Assembly (NCBI GenBank): GCA_027922465.2
Contig: BQMF02000609.1
Span: 62,001 to 126,000, forward strand
Source: Turritopsis dohrnii
Taxonomy: Eukaryota > Cnidaria > Hydrozoa > Anthoathecata > Oceaniidae
Length of the DNA stretch: 64,000 nt
Direction of reading: 5' to 3'
Shown here: positions 41,865 through 53,920 of the stretch, one piece after another
Position numbering within the stretch: the stretch's first letter is position 1
Layout of the letters: each line of letters opens with the position of its first letter
Notes under the pieces: model-generated
Told to the model about the DNA's origin: nothing
Database searches by the model: none
The model's input: only the letters and a program-made list of their open reading frames with translations
Translations under genes and position numbers: made by a program

Positions 41865-42714
41865 CTAGCCGCCAATCAGGCGTCGCTCGCCGCCCATGTC
41901 CACCTGCTCTGTATCACTGTATCAATAAACGTCAAATTTCCTTATAAACGGCTCGTACAACTTGTGTTCAACCAGAAGCAGATACGAAGTCACAACCTCT
42001 GGTAAAACCAATCTTTTATCAGTACACTCAAAACGTAGAGAGAGAAAACATCAACTTTTTATTAGCTTTTGTTTTAAAAAACTTACGCGCTCTAACATGG
42101 GTGCTATCAAACGTAAGGGGGAAATGATTTCTCTTCTTAAAAAGATCACACGGGAGGAGAGAAAAAAAGGCACGTGCTAAATGAATAAAGTGAATAAAAA
42201 AAAACGTTCGATCTGAAACGCATAACAATTAAAAAAAGAAATTAAGTTATTAAAAGAAAAGCAAAAAAAATATTTTGTTTCCTGTAACTCCTTTTTTACC
42301 TACCGGTTTTTAAACATTTTGATTGCTCAAAAAAAGTTCAGCCGTCTCAGACAGTCAGGCAAGAATTAGTGGCAAACCGAACATATGCTGCCACGTTCTG
42401 CCACTGCTGCTTTTTGTCCAAAATGTTTAATCAGTTAGTTTCTTTGTATTTAGTTGATGTACTGTTTTCAAAGCCAAGTCAACGTGGAATATAAAACTAA
42501 CAATAATGATAAAAACAAAACTTTATTCCTATTAGTTCATCAGCCAAAAAAAGTCACGTTCGATTGGGGTTGCAATGTATTTGCTTCGAACTCACGTCGC
42601 ACACAAAAAAAGAAATAATTTCGCTCACAACTTAATCTACCATTTTGCGTGACTTACAAACAAACGAACAAACAAACAAACAAACAGACGGAGAATCGGC
42701 TATTAATAAATGGA
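41865..42714 (-). mobile_element. Non-autonomous Helitron unit 4, long type, 850 bp
   Basis: Directly adjacent to unit 3 and strongly similar to it. The 5' end on the minus strand is slightly altered (TCCATTTATTAATAGCCG). Short open frames here repeat those of other copies and are not genes. Confidence 0.88.
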
Positions 42715-42956
42715 CTAGCCGCCAAGGCGGCGTCGCTCGCCGTCCGTTCAGCCTGAGTTGAGTTCACGAAAAATAAAATTAAAGAGTTGTCAATGATAAG
42801 TGTGTCCATGCTGTAGAGCTCGTAAACCGATCCAAAAAATGTATGGAATCGTTTTGCTACGACCAACTGTTACGGAGATATCATCGTTCGAAGATTTTGA
42901 TGACGTCGCTCGCCGCCCATGTTCAGGATACCTCCCCCAAAAGAGTTGACAAAAAA
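42715..42956 (-). mobile_element. Truncated Helitron unit 5 joined to a second 3' end
   Basis: 42715-42905 is the 3' portion of a short-type unit. At GACGTC near 42900-42905 it joins the 3' hairpin part of another copy (CGTCGCTCGCCGCCCATG), which continues to about 42956. The junction looks like recombination at a short shared word. The second fragment may be the remaining 3' end of Helitron-2, since it continues into that element's side. Confidence 0.65.
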
Positions 42957-43093
42957 TATAATGGCATGGAAAGAGGGGAATCAAGGAAAGAACCGAAGAA
43001 GACTTTTAATTCAGCATTTATAATTCAACAAACATGAAACATAAAACAACATGAAACAAAAAAACAAAACATAAAAAACACAAACACAAACAT

Positions 43094-43836
43094 TTAGTAT
43101 GGCCGCGGCCTGTGATGGTAGCTGCGGTTCTGCCCCCGGCACCTACCGCGGGTTTGGTCTGGAGGGAGAAAAACCCCTCCATGCCGCACCCACGAACCGA
43201 GAGCGGCATCGGTGGTTGGCCCTCCTCGGGGCAGCTGCTCCCGCAGGAACCTGGTAGATACTGCAACTATAATAAGAAATTATCTTTTGTTAATAATTGA
43301 AGAATGATAATGATAAGAAGATTATTTGAATTCTTACTGATTTGCGGGTCCGGCTCCCGGCCATCGTCAATTTGTAAATTTTCTAAATTATGGCATGAAT
43401 TAGAAATGACATATCTGCACATTAAATCCAATTATAAAAAATAGGAAACGACTATAACAGCTACTTACGAAGCAGCCGCTCCATATCTAAAAAAAAAAAA
43501 ATAATAAGCAACAACCAAAAAAGTATATTTTTTAGAGAGAACCATAGAAATATTTTGCGAAAGGAAATGGACATACCTATAATATTATTATTATTCAAAT
43601 TTCGAACTGAAAAGAAAAACAAAGATTTAATGAAGCATTTTATAGATTTGAAATCAGTATTTATAAAACAAAATGAAATTATCATAGGTGCTTACATAAC
43701 GCCGCAACTGCTGCTTGGAAATTATTGTCATTATTATTTGCCATCTGAAAAAGTAACGATATTTATATTGTTAAGACTACTTTTTTCTTGGACATGCAGT
43801 CACTATGTCATTAACAAGTCATAATACGAACGTTGA
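43094..43836 (-). CDS. Microexon gene 2 (partial), inside the Helitron-2 3' part
   Basis: Coding exons in order: 43828-43836 (9 nt, weak donor, tentative), 43696-43707 (12), 43577-43606 (30), 43469-43486 (18), 43338-43382 (45) and 43094-43266 (or 43260), ending with TAA. All join in phase 1 and the frame stays open across every junction. Introns are 71-120 nt with GTAAG/GTATG donors and T-rich acceptors. The readable product includes FRNLNNNNIIDMERLLQNL, an acidic DDGREPDPQ stretch and an Arg/Pro/Gly-rich tail ending RSYHHRPRPY. The last exon is strikingly GC-rich against its surroundings. The start codon and earlier exons were not found. No domain recognised. Confidence 0.6.
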
Positions 43837-45039
43837 CTAAAAGTATTCTAGGTGTTAAAAGTATAACATTCAATATGACAACATGAATGAGATACAGAAA
43901 AGCAACATATAACGGCCAATACGTTTAATGCTAATTTAGTCTGTAAAAGAGAAAATATTGGACAATAGTTCAAGTTATATATTCTCAATATATATTTACA
44001 ATGTATAATCAGATAAATATGAAATCACTTTAAACACTTTTATAGAGAAAAACTGTGGATCAAGTTACTTCTTATAAGCATGTTCTCAAGTTAGTTTTTC
44101 TCAAGAATATATGAAACACATGTGATTATAATACCGACTCCAGGGAAAATACTCCTGGTTATCCCAAGCAAAAGGGGATTAATTAAGTCTATTCTTCCAG
44201 AAGAAACCGTATAAATACGTTGGGGGATGTCACTGAATTATAAACAAAACCACTTGTGAACATTCTAACCTTCTAACTTTTTATTATCTCAATAAACATA
44301 GACCAATCTCTCAAGTGCAACGAAATTTCATCTTTCTTCACATTAAGCTGATACGTATTTTCTATTCTACGACTATACGCAAACTCTAAACATATGAAAT
44401 TAAGTTGTGCTCACAACATGAACTTGTGAAAAAATCTAACTGAATCTTCTTTCAATTTGTTAGCAAAGTCTCAAGTTAGGAGGAATATTTTCAAAAGATT
44501 TCTTACCCAAGTGTCTCAATCCAAAGCTACACAACATGCAAATTATGTGTAGAGGTTTACGCTTTGTCTCATTATCTAAAAAAGAAAAGAAAATCTAAGA
44601 GAACTGCAGGTACAAAAAATAGTAATGGACTATCAGGTTAAAAAAGGAAAAGAATTGTAAGCGAAACATTCATACCAATTTTTAAAAGAAACCATGCAGT
44701 TCAACATGTATGGCCATATGTTGCTGTATAACAATGATAAAGCTGCCTTATCAATGACATCAGAATCTCAAAAAAAGAGAATAAATTACAATATGTCACA
44801 CATACAACGGCTTTTTGCCGCTTGCCTACCCTCCTTCACCCGGCTCCATTCCGCTTTCATACCCTCCTCCACCCGGCTCCATGCCGCTTCCATATTTTTC
44901 CATAATCTATTCAATCTTCAATCTACTCAAAGTTCAAGGTAATCTAATCTAATGCTATATACTAATCATTTGGCATATTCAATCTAATCTATTTAATGTA
45001 AACTAATCTAATTTCTAGGTCATCTAATCTAATGCTATA
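43837..45039 (-). other. Spacer between microexon gene 2 and Helitron-2 helicase
   Basis: Probably holds missing 5' exons of microexon gene 2. Several T-rich acceptor-like and GTAAG/GTATG donor-like sites occur on the minus strand (for example around 43957, 44488 and 44669), but I could not connect them in frame. No other gene was seen. Confidence 0.4.
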
Positions 45040-45130
45040 CTCATTCAATTCAATTCAATTCAATGTAATTCAATTCAATGTAATTCAATTCAATGTAATT
45101 CATTTCAATGTAATTCATTTCAATGTAATG
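45040..45130. repeat. CAATT/CAATG short tandem repeats
   Basis: Repeats of TCAATTCAATGTAAT-type words, about seven copies with some variation. Simple repeat. Confidence 0.8.
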
Positions 45131-45211
45131 CCGCCTCATTAATCTTCCATACAGTTGCAATTCAAAACATTTAATATCAATTGCACAAATATTTTTGCAA
45201 GATAAAAATAT

Positions 45212-46180
45212 TCATAATAACTGTTGGTAGACTACATTTCTAGCGTAGCATCTGTCTCTATCATAGCGTTGCTGCAAAGTTCTACAAACCATTACTTTCA
45301 CCGCTTCAAAGCGTCGTGTTCGTGAAAATGCAACATACAGTTGACCGTGACTGAAGCAAGGCCTTTGCATGTAAATACCAACCCGTTCAAAAGTCCGACC
45401 TTGACTTTTGTTCATGGTTATTGCGTAGGACAAACGGAGAGGAAATTGTGTACGCTTCAGCTGAAACGGAACGTTGGTGTCATTGGGACACAATGTTACT
45501 CTAGGAATGAGCACCCAATTTCTAGCGAAGATACCTGTCATCACTTCACAATCAAGGATGTTCTCTCGGAGATTACAGATGACTAGTCGGGTGCCGTTGC
45601 ATAAACCGTCCTTCAACGATAAATTTCTCAGCAGCATCACTATACTGTTGACTTTCAAGTTGAACCGGTGTAGAGGCATTCCAGAAAAAGTAAGCAAATT
45701 GATGAACTCCATCGGATACAGGTCAATCTCTTCTTGCTCATCAGAAACAACAGAATCGACGCTAAAGTACGTGGCTGTTTCACCAGGCATTCCCTGAAGA
45801 ATCCGTTCGTTAATTACTAAAGCCTCATCATTGATCGGTGTCAGAATTACACGATTCGACATATCCTCTCCTCCAGCATCACTAAAAATAGAATGGACAA
45901 TATCATTATTTTCGTGCACAACACATTCGTACGGAATTTCGATGGAGTCTTTAAATGGCTCATTCACTTTTTTCGGTATCGTTCCACTTCCTAATTCAAG
46001 TAGGAATTCTGCAAATCCCCTTTCCCCAGGTGCAGTTCTCATGTTGACATTTAGATGAAAGATTTGCACTATTGGCCACAAGACAGAGCTCTTGATGCAT
46101 GCTTTCACTATCTGAGCTGGTCTGCTTCTTTTCACTACAGGAAGAGTCTGTCTAAAATCACCACCTAAAAGAACAACCAT
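45212..46180 (-). pseudogene. Helitron-2 helicase, C-terminal part
   Basis: The distal PIF1-like helicase: GGDFRQTLPVV near the start, NMRTAPGE, SGMPLHRFNLKVNSIVMLLRN, the YAITMNKSQGRTFERVGIY motif and GQLYVAFSRTRRFEAV near the end. These are the late helicase motifs and all appear intact. Directly before this frame, in the same phase, an in-frame TGA at 46181-46183 interrupts the gene. Confidence 0.9.
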
Positions 46181-46520
46181 TCAAGCAAAAGGCACATCAC
46201 TGTTACAGATATCTCTGAACATTCTATCAATATCCTCAAGTGCATGCTCAGGAATCATACTTGCCTCATCAAATATCAAAATATGCTGACTACGTAAGAA
46301 ATCGGCATGCCTACTGTTAGGCTTGACATTGCATGTTGAATTGTCCAATACAGGAACAGGTAAATTAAAAAGAGAATGGACTGTCTTACCATTTTGTAAC
46401 AGTGTTGCTGCAATTCCAGTGCATGCACACGTACTTACTGATAGGTTTCTTCCAATAACCTCGCGAATGATGTAATTGTACGTGAAAGTTTTACCTGTTC
46501 CACCGGGTCCATCCCAGGAA
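46181..46520 (-). pseudogene. Helitron-2 helicase, ATP-binding part
   Basis: It contains Walker A as GPGGTGKT near 46490, TCACTGIAATLL, PVPVLDNSTCNVKPNSRHA and the Walker B-like IFDEAS near 46250. The segment upstream of 46520 in the same frame belongs to the antisense strand of the LINE leader. The stop at 46181 separates it from the C-terminal part. It corresponds to 8500-8760 in Helitron-1. Confidence 0.9.
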
Positions 46521-46675
46521 AGGTTGGTCGCTTCTAGTACGCTGTTGAGTGCAGACGTGTTTTGAAAGCGCGCCAAAACTAGGCGTCAACTTTCTCTAAC
46601 ATTGAGCCAGTTTTAACTTTTTCTCTTGTGAAAATTATTCTACGTACATCAATAATATATATCTACGTATTATAA

Positions 46676-47619
46676 ATGGTTCTTACAACAAAAGGCACAA
46701 CAAATATATCTCAAGATCCTGACCATGAACATTCTACAGATATTCCAGATGCTGTTACTTCTGTTATTCAATCGAACATTGTTGAACCTCCTCCAGATGA
46801 TGCTTGTTCTCAACACAGTAGTGCTTCACCAGATAACAGTGATCATGCTGATGATGTGTTTCATGATTCAAAAGCCACCCTGGAAGTAGAAGATGACCTT
46901 CCTGAATTAGTCACACTAGAAATACTATATTACCAAATAAAGCTCTACAGGTCAGAACAAAATTAGATCACGTCAAAGAAGACATCTTTATTCAAGTGCA
47001 GAATGAAAATCGCTCGCTTCACACTCAAATTGACGAACTTAAACTAAACCTTGCAGAGAAAGAAAACACTATAAAATCTTTACAAGCTGATGTCGAGGAA
47101 ATCAAAAAGTCTCTTTCCAACGTAGTCACGCGTGAAGAGTTTGTTGGTGTCGAGAGAAACGTTATTTACATACAGCAATATACCCGTTGTAATAATATAG
47201 AGATCTCCGGCATACCTGAAGAAAAAACTGACCTTGAGAACTGTGTGGTTGATATAGCAGCTGCTGTTGGTGTCCAGATCAAGCCTGATGATAATCAAGC
47301 GTGTCATCGACTTAAAAAGAGCCGAAATCACCGCGGTCCAAAGAAAGTCATTGCCAGGTTCGTTAACCGCAAGATATCAGAGTCACTCATTAAATCAAGC
47401 AAACGATTCAAAAGTCGCGATGTTTTTGAAAAAGCTGGTTTACGTGAGCAAATATACATCAACAACAGCCTCTGTAATTACAATAAATTCCTTTGGGGCA
47501 AGGCTCTCAAGCGGAAAAATGCCATTTCAAAGTTTGGGTGCTTCAATGAAACTATCAGTGTGCTCATTAATGAAAACAAGAGGCCCTTAGGCCCTAAGGT
47601 CAGCGCAAAAGAAGACTAA
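46676..47619 (+). pseudogene. LINE-B ORF1 protein, one frameshift
   Basis: ORF1 proteins bind the element's RNA. The acidic first part (46676-46966) changes frame near 46930-46945, after which the sequence continues through HVKEDIFIQ into a coiled coil (NLAEKENTIKSLQADVEEIK) and an RRM-like core NIEISGIPEEKTD with CHRLKKSRNHRGPKKVIARF, a pattern shared with L1-type ORF1 proteins. Length over both frames is about 314 codons. Confidence 0.75.
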
Positions 47620-50100
47620 GAAATTAAAAGTAATTGCAATATTTTTTAGATTATTATGTTATTATCCTTTAAGACTTAATGCCAGGAATCAAAGCTTCTG
47701 ATTTTAAACCGAAAAAGTTAAAGATTACAAACAGGGCGTTAAAGAGGTCGCATATAACTGCGAACTAATTACACACAGAATGACTGACCAGTGACTTCTA
47801 TTACGGAAATGAAAGATCAGTGGCGTTAACCAAAGGGAGAAAGAAACAGCGGACTTTCTTCCAAACATGTACAATTTCAAGCAGACTAATATTCGTCATC
47901 ATAGAGTTCAAATAAAAAAATTGTATCAAATTTTCAGGTACACATTTGGAAGATCAAGTTAGCTAATGTTCCTGAAATGCCCATCCAGGTCCTGGTTACC
48001 ATGCATTAGAACTAACACAATCTGAAACCATTGACAAATTGTTGACAAATAGCGCTAAGATCAGATCTCAGCAATATAAACAATATAGGCAAAATCAGTG
48101 TGTTGATGTGAGTGTATTGAAGCTTGAGAATCTGGGTAGGACATAAAAAGCCTTCATAAATGTGATGACATCAAATAAATTTATAGATTAAATACTTTTA
48201 GACAAATGATGTATCAACTGTATTCTCATACCTCTAGTACTTTTTTTAAAAAACATTTATACAGAAAATACTCTAATAGTAACCTGTACTTACATGACAC
48301 TTAAAACTGTAGTAATGACAGTTATTCAAAACAATCAAACATCAAAAAATAATGAGTAATAACAATAAGGAATACACTTTCTTAAATTACTAACAAACAT
48401 TATATGATAATCATGAAATCCAATAATCAGAGGCCGCGCAACAGGGAACCGGCGGGGGGGTCATTTCCCATTGTCATTATGTCACTCAATGAATCTATTG
48501 GTGAAGGTAACCACAAAACAAACGAAGCTTCTGGGAGATACCATGGACATCATCGCAAAAATCAATGTCTGATAATACACCTTTTACCCATGAAAATAGT
48601 TTTTTGAATACTTAACTATAATTAAAATTTATGAGTGCATTTTAGCCAGAAAACCAAAATTCCATAATTTTCTTGACCGCCGGCCCAATCATGATGTTAC
48701 CTCCTTAGTAAAAACTAAATCATCAGCCCCACAACTTTTAATTTGCTCCACCGCCCCTGGTCCTACACACTTTGATGATATCTTATCAATTCTAAAAGAT
48801 CTTTCACCTAGTCAGATAGCTTTGATGCCAAATGTCATGCATTGTGAGAGTCATCCTTGTGACTGGAGTTACGATTGCAACTCCCAAAAGAACAAATTAC
48901 TACCTATGAAGTAGTAAAGTATATTTTTTTAATAGCCTGTAATACGGGTTATTGTGATCGCCATAATTATAAAGTGTTATTCAGCAGCAAAGAGGATTAT
49001 AAATAAAATGATATTACTTTTTGCTTTTTTTTAAATATATAAATGTGATTATTATGATAGTTTAGCTGCTATCAATAAACAACAATGAGTACCAAAACAA
49101 CTTTTATACAGATGACTTACCAAGTGACGCAATGTTTATAAACCAAAACATTCTTTACTTGATAATTGCTGCATAATAAGTTTCATCATAGAACACTTTT
49201 GATCAAGTCACTTTCTTGTGAGCATGTGCATGGAATTTCGCAGGAAATAAAACATTCTTTATTATACATTTCAAAACTGCTTTCTGTTCTCTGGTACTCT
49301 AGAGGACCCCATAAAGACAATAAAAGCTAAAAAAAGGAGGCAAGTTTATATATATTTTGTTTGATTTTGTTAGATATTTCTTAACAGTTTTAGCCGTTTT
49401 GTTATTTATTTATCTTAAAAGAGCTAAAAATGATTTAATAAGATCAAAATTAATCCTCAATGATATGTGTTGCTGGTTTTTGTTTCCCAATTTTTTTTTA
49501 CCACGAGGTTTTTAACAAAAAACAATAAACTTCAAGTCATTTTAATGCACACTGACCCTATCAATCAACTATTCTTTGATTTTTAGTTTAGGCGCCAGAA
49601 GTAATATAATATCGTCCAGTTCCCAACAAATATATAAATAAATAAACAATAAATAAACAACACTACTACTACTAAATATTTCATAGAAAATATGAATAAT
49701 AATAAGAAATGAGACAAGACAACAAATGAAAACATGTATATCCAAGAGAACATGGACCCTTGGAAGCAGCCGAGCTATCATAGGTCACTTAATAACCACC
49801 TTCCCCATCACACCCCCACCAAATATTAATTAATAAACACACACCACAAAAAACTCCACATAATTCAGTATATAAGCTAGGGTCCTCAAAATACACAGTC
49901 GAAACTATGAAAATTTCATTGCCTTCTAGGTAGCATAGATATAAAAAGCGTAATTCTTGATTCATTACCAAAATTTGGCAAACAAAGCACGCTGAATCTT
50001 TCTTCTGGCAAGTTCGCGTTCCAATTTTTTATTTTTAGGCCGCACTTACCATGAAAAAAAAATATGTAACTACTGAATCATGAAAGTTTCTTAATGGAAC
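47620..50100 (+). other. LINE-B interval without recognised genes
   Basis: AT-rich and frame-poor. The word GGAAATGAAAGATCA occurs at 47809 and again at about 50189, so a duplication or an inserted element may lie between them. A GC-rich tract occurs near 48425-48465. No terminal inverted repeats were recognised. Confidence 0.45.
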
Positions 50101-50299
50101 CATGGATCAAAATAGCCTTAGTTCTGGCAGTCTGCAGGGTATCAGCCTACAACTGCGATCTTACAAGGACTGACTGACGGACACGGGGAAATGAAAGATC
50201 AACTTCCTTGCGGCGCTGACCAATGACGATCCAATTAAAATCCGTCACATCAATGACCTGATCGATTTATTTCCTGATGATGACCTATGGTCATCCTAA
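50101..50299 (+). CDS. Short LINE-B leader ORF remnant
   Basis: Two short frames follow each other: MDQNSLSSGSLQGISLQL from 50103, ending early, and a shifted one with FLAALTNDDPIKIRHINDL ending in TAA at 50297-50299. They look like one small acidic protein broken by a frameshift just before ORF2. Identity unknown; could also be chance. Confidence 0.3.
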
Positions 50300-50389
50300 A
50301 TTAGTTTTTAAAAGAACTCGTGTTTTTCTTTATCAAAATTTATTTAATTTCTAATTATGTGGTTTTGGCTCTAGCGTATTCACAAGCGA

Positions 50390-53300
50390 ATGAGTAGAGA
50401 AAGTGGAATTTGCTTTATATGTGAGAAAAAGGTAAAGAGTGGTAAGTCACATTTTTGTTCTATTTGCAAGCGAACTTCTCATGCTAAGTGTGGCACTGGT
50501 ACTGACTTAAAATCTGCATCCAACGTTTGGCTCTGTAAAATATGCAGAAATGAAGTTCTACCTTTTAGTGAAAATAACGAAAAAAATAGTTTTGCTAATG
50601 ATTTAGGTTATTTGAAATCTTATTTTAAATATCTTAATTCTATCTCGGACAAATTTTCTAATTTTGATTTTGACGATGACGACGGCATTGATTATATTGA
50701 CGATGTTGCTAAAATTAATTGTAAATATTATAGCCCTGAAGACTTTTTATCTATTCCTTCTAAATCTAAATCTTTATCTCTTTTCCATTTGAATGTCGCT
50801 TCTCTCGAAAAGCATTTTTGTGAACTTACATCTCTTTTTTCGCGTCTTGATCATTCTTTTGATATCATTGGCATCAGTGAAACTAAAATTCAATCATCTC
50901 CTCCTTCAAACATTTTGCTCGAAGAAAACTACAAAGTTTTTCATACACCTGCTGTTACATCTCATGGGGGTACTGCTCTGTATATATCTCGGTATTTCAC
51001 CAGTGAAGCACGAGAAGATCTTTCCAAATCTTTCTGTTCGGATAATGGACATCCTGAAGCTGTGTTTGCTGAAGTAGTTTTCAAAAACAAAAAAAATCTC
51101 GTGGTTGGCTGTATCTGTAAACATCCATCTATGGATGTAGATCTTTTTAATGACCAGTGCCTCTCATCTCTATTGAAGTCCGTTGACAAGGAAAACAAAT
51201 CTTTAATTTTACTGGGTGATTTTAACATTGATCTTTTGACTTGTGACTCTGCAATCTCGCATTCTAATTTTCTAGATCTTCTCGGTGCCTATCAAATGCT
51301 TCCGTCGATTACTCTCCCAACTCGAATCACGGAGACTTCTACCACTCTTATCGATAACATCTTAATTACTCCTACTGATTCTACACTTGTCTCTGGTAAT
51401 CTTACCGTGTCTATCTCAGATCATCTTCCTCAATTTCTTTTTTTTGACATCAAGCCAGAGGCTAAGCCTAATCAACCTTTGGAATTTCGTCGTGATTGGT
51501 CAAAATTCAACCACAAACAATTCAAAACCCAATTTGAACGTTTAGTTTGGAATGAAATTTTAAAAATCGAGGAAGGTGATGTAAATTCTTCTTTCGATTC
51601 TTTTTTAGATCATACTACATCTTTATTCAACGACCATGTTCCTTTGGTAAAAATCACTCGTCGTGAATCGAATCTTTTTAATGAACCTTGGATAACCAAA
51701 GGTCTTCTTGTATCGATGAAAGTTAGGGACAATCTTTTTCGTGACTACATTTCTGCTTCTTCTCCTGATATCAAATCTTTTCTACGTTCTAGGTATAAGT
51801 TTTATCGTAATCGCATTGTTTCTTTGCTTTGTTTCAGTAAAAAACTTCACTATTCTCGCTATTTTCTATCCAACTCTACTAATCTCCGGAAAATTTGGAT
51901 AGGCGTTCGTGAAATAATCTCGTCTAAATCTATTAAGTCAGATTCTTCTATCTCTCTAATACTCAATAATTCGATTACTTCGGATCCTGCAAAGGTTTCT
52001 GAAGCTTTTAATGATTTCTTCTCCTCCATTGCTGACAAAATTCGCTCGAAAACTCCTTTCACCCGACACCATTTCTCCAATTGGCTCAAAAACCGAAACG
52101 CTAACTCTTTCTTTACTTCCCCTACTTCTCCACTTGAGGTTTCAGAAATTCTTCTTTCCCTGGACAAATACAAAGCTTCTGGTCCTCACAGTTTACCTCT
52201 TCCTGTCATTTCAGCAGTGAAAGACCATCTCTCTGTTATTCTTTCTGATATCATAAACCTTTCTTTTTCTACTGGGGTCTTTCCTACTAAGCTCAAGGAG
52301 GCTCTTGTTATTCCTGTCTATAAAAACAAAGGCTCGCCATTAGAGGTCTATCGATAAGATTTTTCAAAAACTAATGCATAAACGTCTTATCAAATTTCTC
52401 GAGAACTCAAAGGTTATCTATCCTTCTCAGTTCGGTTTCCGCTCGAAACATTCGACTGTATCTGCCCTTTGTCATTGTGTGGAAAAAATTTACAAGGCGG
52501 TCGATAGTGGTAAGTTTGGCTGTGCTGTTTTTATAGATCTCCAAAAAGCCTTTGATACCGTTGATCATGATATTTTGCTTTCTAAACTTGATTATTATGG
52601 TATTCGAGGAATTCCTCTTGATTGGTTTCGCTCTTTTCTTTCCAATCCCACACAATCTGTTTCAGTAGCCGGCTCTAAATCTAAACTCAGACGTATTCTT
52701 CACGGTGTTCCACAAGGATTTGTACTTGGACCTCTTCTTTTCCTCCTTTATGTTAATGACCTTGCATCTGCTATTTCTTATTCCGATGTTAATCTTTTCG
52801 CTGATGACACCATGTTATTTCAAAGTGACCATTCTTTGAAGTCAATGACCAAAAAAATCAACATTGATTTGAAATTACTCACAAACTGGCTGAATGCCAA
52901 CCAGATTGCTTTAAACCGCAGCAAAACAGAACTTTTAATTTTCAAGCCTAAACGAAAGGTTAGTGACTATGAAATTAAAATTAAAATTAATGGTCACAGG
53001 TTGATTCCAAGAAAATTTGTAAAATACCTTGGTGTTTATATCGACGATGAGCTCAGTTGGAAATATCATATAAACTTTGTTTGTAGTAAACTCAAGCGCG
53101 CTAACGGTGCTCTGAGTAAACTTCGTTATTTTCTGTCTAAAAAAATCCTCTGATCTCTTTACTTTTCTTTATTTCATTCTCATCTTTCATATGGTGCTCA
53201 AATCTGGGGTCAACGTAATAATATCCACAGTAATCGTATTCTTAATCTTTGCGAATCATGTCTTTTTCTGATTTTCGCGCTCCATCTTCACCTCTTTTTC

Positions 53301-53644
53301 TTCGATATAAAATCTTGTCATTTTTCGATTTCGTTAAATTCTTAAACACACTTTTTGTATTTAAGTTCTTTAACAACCAGTTACCCTCTGCTCTCTCCAC
53401 TACATTTAATTTGCAGCGATTAAATCAGCATAATCGTGGTCATCTAAGTCGCGCTAAACCTGGATTACTTAAACTACCAAAAGTGACAACTGTCTCCTTT
53501 TGCAACAACTCACTTTGTTACCAAGCTGTTTTATCTTGGAACTTATTACAAAATTACCTTGCTGTTGATGACATCTCAACTTCAGCATTAAGTCGCTTAA
53601 AGTATCTCGCAAAATTATTCTTTTTCTCATCCTATGTTGATTAA
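50390..53644 (+). pseudogene. LINE-B ORF2: zinc finger, endonuclease, reverse transcriptase
   Basis: Residues ~8-54 form a PHD-like zinc finger (CFICEKK...CSICKRTSHAKC...WLCKIC). An exonuclease-endonuclease-phosphatase domain follows, with LFHLNVASL, GISETK, LGDFNIDL and SDHLPQF. The reverse transcriptase has FIDLQKAFDTVDHD, GVPQGFVLGPLLFLLYVNDL and FADDTM with both aspartates. Near 52345 about 30 nt are lost, including the RPIS block, with a frameshift; TGA at 53151-53153 and a further shift near 53250 break the C-terminal part. The enzyme is inactive. Confidence 0.88.
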
Positions 53645-53920
53645 ATTAACCTTTTTCTTACATTTTTCTTTTCTTTTTCTTTTCTTTCTTTTTCTTTTTC
53701 TTACATTTTCAAGTATAATTTTCACTTTCTTTTTGATGTTTTTTTTTTATGTTTTTATATTAATTTTTGTCAATTACGATAAATTTTTTCTATCTTTGTA
53801 ACAGTTTATAGGGGACCACCTCCTTTGTTTAGATTAACTCTATGAGTGTGGTCTCCCGTCGAGTTATAGACAAATAAATAAATAAATCGTAATCGTAAAA
53901 TCGTAAAAATCGTAAAATCG
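53645..53920 (+). repeat. LINE-B 3' untranslated region and tail
   Basis: Pyrimidine-rich (CTTTTT) runs are followed by a conserved-looking stretch near 53808-53870, an AAATAAATAAAT stretch and then TCGTAAAA-type repeats that end at 53920, where Helitron-2 codons resume. Such short tandem tails are common at LINE 3' ends. Confidence 0.75.

Larger units (their letters stand above)
46521..53920 (+). mobile_element. LINE-B, non-LTR retrotransposon, ~7.4 kb
   Basis: It stands in the helicase gene of Helitron-2, in the opposite orientation. It has a coiled-coil ORF1, an ORF2 with zinc finger, endonuclease and reverse transcriptase, and a 3' tail of TCGTAAAA-like repeats (53886-53920). Flanks join the Helitron-2 coding register; the target duplication seems very short (about GAA). 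The order and architecture suggest a CR1/Jockey-type element. An unusually long 2.7-kb stretch separates the ORFs. Confidence 0.85.

Noticed and set aside
42028..42228. Minus-strand frame in a Helitron unit, with a similar one at 58416-58610
   Set aside because: The similarity reflects repeat copies; the frame is short, lacks a domain and is broken in other copies.
43018..43300. GC-rich block that might be bacterial contamination or a CpG island
   Set aside because: It is explained better as the last exon of a spliced minus-strand gene, since upstream microexons join to it in frame.
43876..43960. Minus-strand peptide-like frame after a strong acceptor (TTTTCTCTTTTACAG) with a hydrophobic stretch, considered as a further exon of microexon gene 2
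   Set aside because: The required phase meets a stop codon, and the open phase does not join the known exons.
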